Source: Methanorbis furvi (GTDB lineage: Archaea > Halobacteriota > Methanomicrobia > Methanomicrobiales > Methanocorpusculaceae). From it: a DNA stretch of 64,000 nucleotides. Made by a program: the position numbers and the translations under genes. Below are positions 34,137 through 42,944 of the stretch, one piece after another. Below the pieces are notes generated by a model, which was given only the letters and a program-made list of their open reading frames with translations, had not been told where the DNA came from and did no database searches. The stretch covers positions 1 through 64,000 of the forward strand of contig NZ_JAWDKA010000005.1 in assembly GCF_032714615.1 (NCBI RefSeq), in the 5' to 3' direction. The first letter of the stretch is position 1. Every line of letters starts with the position of its first letter.

Positions 34137-34210
34137 AAAGATATAATTTTATGAGGGTTGTATCCTCATAAGTGCTGTCCTTTTTTTTTTGGCTTTGGAT
34201 TATTATTTCT

Positions 34211-34471
34211 GCTCCGCCCACGACTCACATGCCTTCGGCCTGCTCACTGCTTCGCAGGAAAAACGGAGTACACGAAATTTTGCGGAAATAAAAACATCAC
34301 TGAGAGGCGTGAACAACACGGAAAATATTTCTGATACTTCGTATCAAGCCTCCGAATGAAAATGAAATTGGAATTTCATACCAATTAATTTAGGATTCCG
34401 TGATGTTCTCGTCTGCTCCGTGATGTTTTTCTGTGAAATTTCGGTGTGTTCGGTTTTTCCGTGGGCGGAGC
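34211..34471. repeat. Long palindromic repeat, family A copy 2, with 31-bp module
   Basis: GCTCCGCCCACG and CGTGGGCGGAGC are perfect 12-bp terminal inverted repeats. The inner CACTGAGAGGCGTGAAC is a diverged form of the family core and is mirrored by TGATGTTCTCGTCTGCTCCGTGATG. The module (34228-34258) is inserted just inside the left end. This element occupies most of the 361-base gap between the DMT and site-2 protease genes. Confidence 0.85.
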
Positions 34472-34497
34472 TGAACAAAAAAACGCAACGCTCCGTT

Positions 34498-35829
34498 TCA
34501 ACGGAAAAAGTACGGCATGATGATTGGAATAATAATTACCACAATCAGCAGATTTGTGATCATACTACAAACGGTCTGCGTGTAGTCTCCTTTACCGCGT
34601 TTGGAGAGGAAACTTTTCACACCCTCGCGAAGCATCTGACCTCCGTCGAGCGGACCGATCGGCAGGGCATTGAACGTGCCCAGCAGAATATTCACCCATG
34701 CACACCAGTAAAAGATGTGAACAACCTCCCAGAATCCATCGAATGGTGCGGACAAATATGCAGGATCCGGAGTTTCGGTAACCAGCATGCTGAATGCATT
34801 GTTGCCGGTAATGGATGAAAACGGCAGGACCAGGAAGTTCAGGAACGAAACAACTGCACCTGCCGGGGACGTCGGATGAGTCCATGCATGCAGCGTGTCC
34901 GTGACTGCTTTCGGGTCACCATAGAACACACCCATAAATCCTGAGCTGAGATTGCCGGCAACTGAGCCGGCGGCCTCGGAAGGAATGGAGGTGAGGGTGA
35001 TGTCATACATCTGTTGTTCCCCTTTGTACTCGCCCAGCACCTCAATGGTCTGACCGGGGACGGTTGTGGAAAGAATTTTCGCAACATCGGTGGTATTGGA
35101 AACCGGCATGCCGTCAATTGAAAGAATCACGGTGCCCGGCTGCATTCCTGCAAGGTCTGCCGGGTATCCTTCATAGATTCCCTGCACGAACGGCAGGGTC
35201 CCGGGGACAACCATACCAAGCAGTGCGACAAGCACGAGAATGCACAGTGCTCCAACAACCATATTGTTGGTGACTCCTGCGGCAAACATCCGCAGTTTGG
35301 TTGGAAGCGGGGACTTTTCGATCTCCTCCTCGTCAGGTTCAACAAATGCTCCGATCGGGATCACAAGAGCAAGGATACCGGTATACTTCACCCGGATTTT
35401 TTCCACACGCGCCAGAAGACCGTGACCAAACTCATGGATGACTACCGCAAACACCAGCGCAAACCAGACCGCAAATGTTGAGGGAACAAAGTCGTTGATG
35501 CCGGGAATCAGAAGAAGATTCTGCGGCTGGATAACAGGGGACGGGTCTGGTTGAAGAATCATCGTCAGATATGCCGTGACAATGATGAGAGCGGTCATCA
35601 CCAGGCCGCAGAGCGCAGTGACGACAACGCCAAGCGTTCCGTAGACAAGAAACGTTCTGCGAAACCGCGCAAATACATCAAAGATGCCGGTACGGGACGT
35701 GCGAATCATCAGGCACGGCCCCATAAACGCAAAAATATCAGGCCGGTAGTTGTGTTTTTTGATCGCCAGGCAGATTAGAGCATAGACGATTACACAGATT
35801 AGTACCGGGACTACCCAACCAAACTCCAT
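34498..35829 (-). CDS. Site-2 protease family membrane metalloprotease with PDZ domain
   Basis: The 443-residue M50-family protease has HEFGH (His ligands and catalytic Glu) at about 131-135 and the third ligand in NALPIGPLDGGQ near 392-403. A PDZ domain (GYPADLAGMQPGTVILSIDGMPVSNTTD) lies between them. At least six membrane helices are predicted. Such enzymes cut membrane-bound regulators inside the bilayer; the archaeal substrate is unknown. It stands as a single gene between two family A repeats. Confidence 0.92.
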   Translation of the reverse strand: MEFGWVVPVLICVIVYALICLAIKKHNYRPDIFAFMGPCLMIRTSRTGIFDVFARFRRTFLVYGTLGVVVTALCGLVMTALIIVTAYLTMILQPDPSPVIQPQNLLLIPGINDFVPSTFAVWFALVFAVVIHEFGHGLLARVEKIRVKYTGILALVIPIGAFVEPDEEEIEKSPLPTKLRMFAAGVTNNMVVGALCILVLVALLGMVVPGTLPFVQGIYEGYPADLAGMQPGTVILSIDGMPVSNTTDVAKILSTTVPGQTIEVLGEYKGEQQMYDITLTSIPSEAAGSVAGNLSSGFMGVFYGDPKAVTDTLHAWTHPTSPAGAVVSFLNFLVLPFSSITGNNAFSMLVTETPDPAYLSAPFDGFWEVVHIFYWCAWVNILLGTFNALPIGPLDGGQMLREGVKSFLSKRGKGDYTQTVCSMITNLLIVVIIIPIIMPYFFR

Positions 35830-35930
35830 TTCTCTGTAATGGTCTGATGTGAAAGGTTAAGATGTTGATGTTCGGGAGGATGGTGAATCCAAGTTCGTTT
35901 GCTGACAAACATCACTCATTATTCGTCGTA

Positions 35931-36110
35931 GCTCCGCCCACGGAAAAACGGAACGCATGCCTACGGCCTGCTTACCGCTTCGCGGGAACACACAGAAATT
36001 TCACAGAAAAAAACATCACGGAGCAGACGTGAACAACACGGAATTTGAAAATAATTCGTTTCTGTGAAATTTCCGTGTACTCCGTTTTTCCGTGGGCGAC
36101 TCAGAAAAAA
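35931..36110. repeat. Long palindromic repeat, family A copy 3, with 31-bp module; overlaps rnhB end
   Basis: Ends are GCTCCGCCCACGGAAAAACG and CGTTTTTCCGTGGGCGA-type inverted repeats. The core ACGGAGCAGACGTGAAC is identical to copy 1. The module lies at 35954-35984. The right-end tail CGTGGGCGACTCAGAAAAAA matches CGTGGGCGACCCAGAAAAAA of copy 1, and in this copy it reaches into the last codons and stop of the RNase HII gene. Confidence 0.85.
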
Positions 36111-36742
36111 TCCGACAGACTTTGTTGGGAGCATCTGGCAATGACTTCATCAATGGTCTTCCATGTCCTGCGGGCACAGGATGGCGGCGTGCCAACTCTT
36201 CGAATATATGCTTCAAGAAAAGCAATGGTTGTCGGGTCTGATGGATAGCCGCTGCCGATATCTCCAAACTCATGAGATAATTCTTCTATCAGCCGGTCGC
36301 GGGTGACTTTTGCCACAATACTTGCTGCTCCGACAATCAGAAATTTGTCATCAGCTTTGTGCTCGGAAACGATCTCAACCCCGGGAATCCCTGAGAGACT
36401 TTTCACCGTTGTGCCAAACCTTGCCGCATTCACATCGCATGCATCCAGATATGCCTTCTCCGGCATAAGCCGCTGGATCACTTCAGCATGACAGGATGCA
36501 GTGAAAGTATTCATCGTTCCGGGCCGCAAGTCAATCTCCAGAGAACTTTTCACCACCGCCGTAGTTTTCCACCGCCCAACAATTATCTCATACAACTCCT
36601 CACGTTTGCTTGGCGAGAGTTGTTTGGAGTCCTTCAGACCGAGACCGTCAAGCTCTGAGGAATCCACAACAAGAATACCTGCGGTAACCATGGGTCCCAG
36701 AACCGAACCCTTGCCTGCCTCATCAACTCCGCAGATACTCAT
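36101..36742 (-). CDS. rnhB: Ribonuclease HII
   Basis: The 213-residue enzyme removes RNA from RNA-DNA hybrids. Catalytic acids are visible in CGVDEAGKGSVLGPM (Asp7, Glu8), in YLDACDVN and near HKADDKF, and the family motif GSGYPSDPTT is present. The start at 36742 fits a TATA box at 36769-36779; an ATG at 36760 would be too close. The last residues (LSDFF-stop) are encoded by DNA that matches the tail of a family A repeat, so the original C-terminus may have been replaced. Confidence 0.93.
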   Translation of the reverse strand: MSICGVDEAGKGSVLGPMVTAGILVVDSSELDGLGLKDSKQLSPSKREELYEIIVGRWKTTAVVKSSLEIDLRPGTMNTFTASCHAEVIQRLMPEKAYLDACDVNAARFGTTVKSLSGIPGVEIVSEHKADDKFLIVGAASIVAKVTRDRLIEELSHEFGDIGSGYPSDPTTIAFLEAYIRRVGTPPSCARRTWKTIDEVIARCSQQSLSDFF

Positions 36743-36768
36743 CTGATCAGTATCTATCACAGGGAATA

Positions 36769-36779
36769 GGTATAATACC
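36769..36779. promoter_or_regulatory. Shared TATA element of rnhB and trkA
   Basis: GGTATAATACC is nearly palindromic and stands about 23-30 bases from both the rnhB ATG (36742, minus) and the trkA ATG (36802, plus). Both mRNAs would be almost leaderless. Confidence 0.5.
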
Positions 36780-36801
36780 CCATGATAGCATACGATTCAG
36801 C

Positions 36802-37458
36802 ATGTATCTCATCGTCGTCGGGCTTGGAGGTATCGGCAGAAGTCTTGCAGGCATTGCATCCGAAAACGGACACAGTGTGGTGGTAATCGATCGCGATGAG
36901 GAGCGGTGTGCAGATATTCTTGCCCAGTACGATCTTCTGGCAATTGCCGGAAACGCCACGGACAAGGCGGTGCTTGAGGACGCAGGAATTGATCGAGCTG
37001 ACGCGCTCGTTGCAACAACGAGTGACGATGCGCTCAATCTCATGGCATGCTGGCTTGCAAAACGCTACAATGTCAGAACACTTGTCTCGATCGTAAACCA
37101 GAAGGAGCATGCCGAGCTGTTCAAAGAGGTGGGGGTTCGCATCAGCGAAAATCCTGACGAGATCGTCGCACGAAGTCTGTACGTCTGGGCGGAAAATCCG
37201 GAGACACAGCTGCTCGCATCCATTGAAGGGGGAAGCATCTTTGAAGTAACCATCAGAGACGGAGCTGAAGGCGTCAACAAAACCGTGCGGGAAACGTCCG
37301 ACGTCAAGGATATGCTCTACATCGCAATCAGGCGCGGAGGAAAACTGATCATTCCGTCAGGAAACGTAACGTTTCAGCCAAATGATGTTGTAACGGTGTT
37401 CACCAAAAAAGAGTCGGAAGGCAGATCAGTTGAGTATATGGACAGCCTGTTCCATTAA
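36802..37458 (+). CDS. trkA: TrkA-type NAD-binding potassium uptake regulator
   Basis: The 218-residue cytoplasmic protein has a Rossmann RCK_N domain (VVGLGGIGRSLA, VVIDRDEERC, GNATDKAVLEDAGIDRADALVATTSDD) and a C-terminal RCK_C domain (about 140-215). Such proteins gate TrkH or other K+ channels in response to nucleotides. No channel gene is next to it in this window. Confidence 0.92.
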   Translation: MYLIVVGLGGIGRSLAGIASENGHSVVVIDRDEERCADILAQYDLLAIAGNATDKAVLEDAGIDRADALVATTSDDALNLMACWLAKRYNVRTLVSIVNQKEHAELFKEVGVRISENPDEIVARSLYVWAENPETQLLASIEGGSIFEVTIRDGAEGVNKTVRETSDVKDMLYIAIRRGGKLIIPSGNVTFQPNDVVTVFTKKESEGRSVEYMDSLFH

Positions 37459-37597
37459 CTTTTTTTTTAAACGGCGTTGCATTTTTTTCATCCTGAGCCG
37501 CACGCGAAAAACACTGAAGTAAAATCATTATGGAATTTGAAAAACCGAATGAAAAAAATTATTTAAAAACAGGTGTCAGGAAAAATCCTCGAAAGGA

Positions 37598-38692
37598 TTA
37601 TCCAAGTTCGTCCCAGTCGTCGTAACCTCTGCGGCGGATAAGAATAACCGCACCAACAATTACAATCACTGCGACAATACCGATTACGATGTAGATCGCG
37701 TACGGTCCAACTGCGGCAAGCGGAGACTTCTGTGCCTCTTCCCAGAGTGTATTTGACTCGGTCAGCGTGCTGGCAGAGTTCTTCAGGGCATCCAGAGCCT
37801 GAGTCTTGGTTGAGGCGGAGACCGAGCTTGTCGACGAATCATATGCATTCTTGGCAGTGTTGTACTGGTTTTGTGCAGTCTGCTTGGATGTTGACAGAAG
37901 AATTACTCTGCTGTCGGAGCCCCAGTTCTTTGCATTCAGGTTTGCAATATTCTGTTCGATGAGATCCAGATTATTTTTGGCTTTCGTTAAAGCTGCGTTC
38001 ACCATCAGTTTTTCTGCATCCACAACAGCTGCACTTGCTGAAACGATCTCCTTTGTTGCGGTAGGGATATCATTCTTGTAGTTGTCAGCAGCTTTCACAG
38101 CAGTTCTTGCTGTGTCCAGTTTTGCAAGAGCTGAGGATACATCAGCACCCTGTTTGGACATCTCGGTCAGTTCAGCGTCAAGTTTGGTGATAGCGTCGTT
38201 GATCTCAGTGATCTGTTTTGGGATGTCATCAGGATTGTAAACTGTTTGCTTCGGCGAAGAGTAGGTCGAGATAACACTCTCGGAACTGCTGACCTCCTCA
38301 ACAGACATGACGGTAATTTCACTACCTGCTTTGTTCTCAGGAACTTTTCCGTCAAGATAGATGGTAAGAATAGTGTCTTGCCGCAACTTCGTCAACGGAT
38401 AACCATCGATGTACCTCTTTCCTGCAGGGAACTCGGTAATCGGAGTGCCATCAGCTCCAGTAAGAGAACCGGTCCAGACTGCAGAGGTCAGATCCGTGTA
38501 CATGTTAATCCGGTACACCGTACTATCCTCTAGAATTTTGATAGTCATCGTTGCAGATACAGAATCTCCCGGCATCAGACTGCCGGACGGATTGATGTTT
38601 GCCGCAGAATTACTGTTCCATGCGCTTACCGTGCCTGCAAATGTGGCACAGAGCAGAAGAGCGATTAAAAAGTATGTGACTTTCTTCATCAT
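37598..38692 (-). CDS. Surface protein with coiled coil and C-terminal membrane anchor
   Basis: The 364-residue protein has a signal peptide (about 1-24, ending TVSAW), a beta-rich domain (about 25-150), a long helical coiled-coil part (about 158-325) and a membrane helix near 332-354 followed by a cytoplasmic tail RRRGYDDWDELG. The ATG at 38692 is five bases after the cetZ stop; a second ATG at 38689 has a better distance from GAGGT. The linkage with cetZ is notable: the acidic tail faces the cytoplasm and could touch a cytoskeletal polymer, but this is speculation. Confidence 0.8.
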   Translation of the reverse strand: MMKKVTYFLIALLLCATFAGTVSAWNSNSAANINPSGSLMPGDSVSATMTIKILEDSTVYRINMYTDLTSAVWTGSLTGADGTPITEFPAGKRYIDGYPLTKLRQDTILTIYLDGKVPENKAGSEITVMSVEEVSSSESVISTYSSPKQTVYNPDDIPKQITEINDAITKLDAELTEMSKQGADVSSALAKLDTARTAVKAADNYKNDIPTATKEIVSASAAVVDAEKLMVNAALTKAKNNLDLIEQNIANLNAKNWGSDSRVILLSTSKQTAQNQYNTAKNAYDSSTSSVSASTKTQALDALKNSASTLTESNTLWEEAQKSPLAAVGPYAIYIVIGIVAVIVIVGAVILIRRRGYDDWDELG

Positions 38693-38697
38693 CTACC

Positions 38698-39903
38698 TCA
38701 TTCGAAAAGCGGGTCAACGCCTCCGTCATCAAACATTGCGGTGTGAGATCTCTCACGCGACTTAACGACCTCTTCCTTTGCCTCCTTTGCAAGCTCCATC
38801 AGCTCGCGGATACGCGGGGCGTCGCCGATCGTTGCAAGCAGAACAACTGCCGCAACATAACCGCTGTCAACTGGATAGTCACCACCACGGACCTCAACAC
38901 CCGCGATGTTTTCCTCAACCCAGCTCTTGGATTTTTCAACACCCTTACGATCAAGTTCGCTCGGTGGGCCTGCAACAAGAACAAGAGCACGTTCCGCAGT
39001 CGAGTAGTCGCACGGAAGTGTGAGGCGGCCGAGCATTGCACGGCGGACGAGACCAATTATTTTTGCAGACTTGTCTTCACCTGAGGCGATGTCCACATGC
39101 GGCTCAGACTTCTTTTCCTTCTTGCCAAGGATGCCTGAGAGAAGACCTCCGCTGTCCTTCTTTGCGGCTGGCTTTCCTCCCTTCATGGTAGGAATTGCTT
39201 CGCTGATGGCGTAACCCACAGAGGAGATACCTCCGCCGCGGAGTGTGTTGATGATTTCACTGGAGTCGACAACCATCTCACCAACACCGTACTTGCTGAC
39301 CTCTCCTGCACGGAACAGGACACCAAAGCGGCGGACGATCTCTTCATTGAGGCGCTCGTACGCACTCTTGACACTTTCGCCATCATTTTTCCATGCGCTG
39401 TTGTCAAACACAATGACGTTGTCAGCCTCGTTGACCAGAGTCGAGAGACTGCGTGCAGCGTTTAAGGAGTAGAGGCGTCCCTCTTCGGGAGCCGGAATAA
39501 CACCGACCGCGTAGACCGGCTCGCGGTAAATGCGTTTCAGGTGACGGCAAAGTACCGGAGATCCTCCGGAACCTGTTCCACCGCCAAGACCTGCACAGAC
39601 AACGAATGCATCGATGTCATGCGTTCCGCGGCGGTCGATTGCACTAATAATAGTGTCAATCTCATCTGCTGCTACTTTTGCACCGGTCACGTTGTCGGTT
39701 CCAACTCCGTGACCTTTTACCATTGTCTGACCGATCAGGAGACGATCTTCCATGGGAATGTGTTTAATTCCCATCAGATCGGTCCGGGCAGTATTGATAA
39801 CAATACCACGGAAACTTGTGGAACCGAGTTTTCTGTCCTGTGCAAGGAACATATCCACAAGTTTGCCTCCTGCCTGTCCGAATCCTATAAAAAATACCCG
39901 CAT
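38698..39903 (-). CDS. cetZ: CetZ tubulin/FtsZ-family protein
   Basis: The 401-residue protein begins MRVFFIGFGQAGGKLVD and has the GTP-binding tubulin signature GGGTGSG (107-113). Other family segments are GTDNVTGAKVAADEIDTI and VIPAPEEGRLYSLNAARSL. CetZ proteins in haloarchaea shape cells and the motility apparatus; methanogen members are little studied. An internal low-complexity segment (KKDSGGLLSGILGKKEKKSEP, about 247-267) is an insertion not typical of FtsZ. It is co-transcribed with a membrane-anchored surface protein. Confidence 0.92.
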   Translation of the reverse strand: MRVFFIGFGQAGGKLVDMFLAQDRKLGSTSFRGIVINTARTDLMGIKHIPMEDRLLIGQTMVKGHGVGTDNVTGAKVAADEIDTIISAIDRRGTHDIDAFVVCAGLGGGTGSGGSPVLCRHLKRIYREPVYAVGVIPAPEEGRLYSLNAARSLSTLVNEADNVIVFDNSAWKNDGESVKSAYERLNEEIVRRFGVLFRAGEVSKYGVGEMVVDSSEIINTLRGGGISSVGYAISEAIPTMKGGKPAAKKDSGGLLSGILGKKEKKSEPHVDIASGEDKSAKIIGLVRRAMLGRLTLPCDYSTAERALVLVAGPPSELDRKGVEKSKSWVEENIAGVEVRGGDYPVDSGYVAAVVLLATIGDAPRIRELMELAKEAKEEVVKSRERSHTAMFDDGGVDPLFE

Positions 39904-40025
39904 TTACACTGACACCTTTTTGTTGAGTGTATGTATGTCATTTCTTGGATATATATGACTGCATTAGTTATACGGCTACGTTAGTCAAAAACTTTCTTAT
40001 GAAGCAGGTAACATCTAATAGAGTA

Positions 40026-41270
40026 ATGAAGATCGGTGTTCTCGGTGCAGGCCTTACCGGACTTGCTGCTGCCCTTCGTCTGGCAAAGGTCGGAGAAGTA
40101 GTTGTCTTTGAGAAGAATGCAATGGCTGGCGGATGCCTTGCGTCGATGAAGTACGAAACATATACGCTGGAAACATTATATCATCACTGTTTTTCAGGAG
40201 ACACCGAGCTGTTTGCTCTTCTCGAAGAGCTGGGGCTCAAAGAGGATCTCATCTGGCTGAAGGGATCAACCGGCTACTACATGCGAGGGCAGCTCTATCC
40301 CTTAACAACACCGATGGAAATTTTGCGTTACCCGTGTCTCAGCTTTTTCCAGAAAGTGAGGCTCGGAAAGTTTGTCCTCAGCTCAAGAAAAATCGATATG
40401 GCTGCTCTTGACAACATCACGGCAAAGGAGTACCTCTATGAAAAAGTCGGTGAGGACATCTATGACGCATTTTTTGCGCCGCTTCTTGCAGGAAAATTCG
40501 GCTCGATGAAGGATGAGGTCTCGGCAGCCTGGCTGATGAGCAGGATTGCGATTCGGTCTGATCGCGGAACACAAGGGGAACGGCTCGGGTATCTGAAAGG
40601 CGGCTGGCATCTGCTCATCGATGCAATGGAAAAAAAACTCGTTGAGAGCGGGGTTGAACTTCGGCTGAACACCGCCGCAAAAGATCTCAGGCTCAAAGAA
40701 AAATGGATCATCGATGGCGAGGAGTTTGATGCGGTCATCTCGACTCTGCCGCCACAGGTTACTGCGTCCTTGATGGACGAAGAGACGAAAAAGAAGTGCA
40801 GTCTTGCAGAACTCCCCTATCAGGGAGCGGCATGCATGACGCTCGGCCTTGGGGCTGATCCGGCGAAAGGAATCTACTGGACAAACATGGGCGACCCGGC
40901 ACCTTACGGGGCGGTCGTTGTTCACACAAACTTTGTTCCCTACGACTGGTATGGGGAACACGTGGTCTACCTTGCTTCATACTTCAGGGGCGAGCCCGGC
41001 GAAAATCTGAAGGAAAAAATGATCGATGATTTCTGTGAGAGGTTTGGAATCGGCAAAGAGATAATCCATCACGCCGACCTGTACATCGATACATTCGCAG
41101 GCCCTGTATACACAACCGGATACCGGAACAAGATTCCGGAGGTTGATGCAGGATGCAACCTGTTCCTTGCCGGAATGTTTTCTCTGGAAAATTATCCGGA
41201 ACGGAGCATGGAAGGATCAGTTCGTGCAGGACACCGCGTTGCTGCCCTGCTTGAGGAGAAAAATTTGTGA
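40026..41270 (+). CDS. FAD-dependent oxidoreductase, protoporphyrinogen-oxidase/amine-oxidase fold
   Basis: The 414-residue protein starts with a dinucleotide-binding motif GVLGAGLTGLAAALRLAKVGEVVVFEK and has the C-terminal FAD motif NLFLAGMFSLENYPERSMEGSVRAGHRVA. Members of this group in glycan clusters act on polyprenol or sugar substrates, but its own reaction is not known. The start at 40026 gives the conserved N-terminus; ATG at 39999 would fit a leaderless mRNA from a TATA-like TTAGTTATACGG. It is the first gene of a five-gene unit, overlapping the next gene by four bases (GTGA). Confidence 0.82.
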   Translation: MKIGVLGAGLTGLAAALRLAKVGEVVVFEKNAMAGGCLASMKYETYTLETLYHHCFSGDTELFALLEELGLKEDLIWLKGSTGYYMRGQLYPLTTPMEILRYPCLSFFQKVRLGKFVLSSRKIDMAALDNITAKEYLYEKVGEDIYDAFFAPLLAGKFGSMKDEVSAAWLMSRIAIRSDRGTQGERLGYLKGGWHLLIDAMEKKLVESGVELRLNTAAKDLRLKEKWIIDGEEFDAVISTLPPQVTASLMDEETKKKCSLAELPYQGAACMTLGLGADPAKGIYWTNMGDPAPYGAVVVHTNFVPYDWYGEHVVYLASYFRGEPGENLKEKMIDDFCERFGIGKEIIHHADLYIDTFAGPVYTTGYRNKIPEVDAGCNLFLAGMFSLENYPERSMEGSVRAGHRVAALLEEKNL

Positions 41271-41983
41271 GTTCTGTACAAGTCACCGTGGTACTGCCGG
41301 TCTACAATGATGTGGAGGCGCTCAAAGTTGCTATCCCGAGATCTCTTGAAGCACTCACCGAGTTTGGGAGAACGTTCGAGTTGATTGTTGCTGAGGACGG
41401 AAGTACTGACGGCAGCCGCGAGTGCGTGGAAGAGTGGGAGAAAAAAGATTCGCGAGTCCGCCTTCTCCACAGCGACGAGCGGCAGGGGAGGGGAAAAGCA
41501 CTGAACCGTGCTCTCGCAGAGTCGCGCGGCGAAATATTCTGTTACTATGACGTGGACCTTGCAACAGACATCAAACATCTGCCCGAGCTCATAACAAGAG
41601 TTGAGAACGGTGCTGCTGTTGCGACAGGCTCACGACTGATGCCGGAGAGTAACATCATCCGCAGCGGAGACCGCGAGGTTGCAAGCAGGGGATACAACAC
41701 GCTGGTCAGACTGTTTCTTGGAAGCAGGCTGCATGATCATCAGTGCGGGTTCAAGGCATACCGGGCTGACGTTTTGAAGGAACTTGTTCCAAAAATCCGC
41801 GCTCCTCACTGGTTCTGGGACACCGAGTCTTTAGTGCTTGCAGAGCATGCAGGATTTCTGGTGGAAGAGTTTCCGGTCGTCTGGACCCAGGGGCCCGGAA
41901 CAACCGTCCGGTTCAAAGATGTGTACGGAATGGGCAGTGATATTTTGAAGATGTGGTGGCGGCTGCATGTGGAAAAAAATTAG
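41267..41983 (+). CDS. Glycosyltransferase family 2, dolichyl-phosphate sugar synthase type
   Basis: The 238-residue GT-A enzyme has VVLPVYNDVEALKVAIP, EDGSTDGS, YYDVDLATD (metal-binding DxD) and HDHQCGFKAYR, as in dolichyl-phosphate glucose synthases such as ALG5/AglJ relatives. It would charge dolichyl phosphate with a sugar for protein N-glycosylation or a surface glycan. The start is GTG at 41267, with GAGGAG eight bases upstream. No C-terminal membrane helices are present. Overlaps the next gene by 17 bases. Confidence 0.9.
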   Translation: MSSVQVTVVLPVYNDVEALKVAIPRSLEALTEFGRTFELIVAEDGSTDGSRECVEEWEKKDSRVRLLHSDERQGRGKALNRALAESRGEIFCYYDVDLATDIKHLPELITRVENGAAVATGSRLMPESNIIRSGDREVASRGYNTLVRLFLGSRLHDHQCGFKAYRADVLKELVPKIRAPHWFWDTESLVLAEHAGFLVEEFPVVWTQGPGTTVRFKDVYGMGSDILKMWWRLHVEKN

Positions 41984-42944
41984 TGCCATTCTCATCCCGA
42001 CTCTGATTGCAGCCGCTTTGATCGTGTTCATGCTCTACCGGGTATGGGACGATCTGCTGGAAGCAATCCAGCATATTGTTCCGGTTTACTTAGTAGCTGC
42101 GATTCTGATCTGCTTTGGCGCATGGTATCTCAGAGGCTGGAGGTACCAATATATAATAGAGCGTCTCGGGACTACGATTAGTCTGTCCTTTTCCACAGCC
42201 TGTATTTACCTCTCCCAAACGGCGAATCTGATACTTCCGGCGCGTCTTGGAGACTTTGTCAGGTTGTTCATTCTCAAGCATGAAAAGGGAACTCCTTACA
42301 CAAACGGTTTCACCTCCATCGTTGCCGAACGGGTGTATGATATTGTCATCATCGCCGTGCTCGGCCTTCTGGCGCTGCCGCTTCTCATCAGCATCGTTCC
42401 TGAATGGTTTGTCTGGACAATTTTTATCGTTCTCGCTGCCGGAGCAGCGTTCTGTGCATTTTTGATCTTTTCCAAACGACTGCATGCAGAAAATAAAATT
42501 CTGAAAAAAATTCTGGAGGTTCTCGATCAGCTCAGACAGGTCTCCTCAACACCAAGATCTCTTGCGGCGCTCTCGCTCTCATCAGCAGTAATCTGGATGA
42601 TGGACATCATCATCTGTTATCTCGTCTCCCTGATGTTTGGCGTGACACTCTCGTTCATGCTTGTGTTGCTGGCAATTGTTATCGGCAACCTTGTCAAAGC
42701 TGTCCCCATCACGCCGGGAGGAATCGGAACCTACGAACTTGCGCTCGTGGTAACGTTTGAGCTCGGCGGCGTTCCCGCAGCAACAGCGACGCTGATAGCA
42801 GTCGTTGATCATCTCGTGAAAAATCTCATCACGCTCACGGGAGGAGTGGTCTCTCTCTACTACTTTGGTGACTGGGCGGTCTCGTTACTCAAGAGACTGT
42901 TCCGCGAGGATGCAAAAAAGATCAAAGAGGAAGGGGGCGTATGA
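41967..42944 (+). CDS. UPF0104/AglD-like multispanning membrane protein
   Basis: The 325-residue protein has about eight membrane helices and motifs LPARLGDFVRLFIL, ERVYDIVIIAVLGLLALPL and VPITPGGIGTYELALV, typical of the lysylphosphatidylglycerol synthase/flippase-like TM family, which is fused to a glycosyltransferase in haloarchaeal AglD. Here it is a separate gene next to a GT2 enzyme, so the pair corresponds to a split AglD. It may move or use a lipid-linked sugar; the reaction is unproven. Confidence 0.88.
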   Translation: MWKKISAILIPTLIAAALIVFMLYRVWDDLLEAIQHIVPVYLVAAILICFGAWYLRGWRYQYIIERLGTTISLSFSTACIYLSQTANLILPARLGDFVRLFILKHEKGTPYTNGFTSIVAERVYDIVIIAVLGLLALPLLISIVPEWFVWTIFIVLAAGAAFCAFLIFSKRLHAENKILKKILEVLDQLRQVSSTPRSLAALSLSSAVIWMMDIIICYLVSLMFGVTLSFMLVLLAIVIGNLVKAVPITPGGIGTYELALVVTFELGGVPAATATLIAVVDHLVKNLITLTGGVVSLYYFGDWAVSLLKRLFREDAKKIKEEGGV

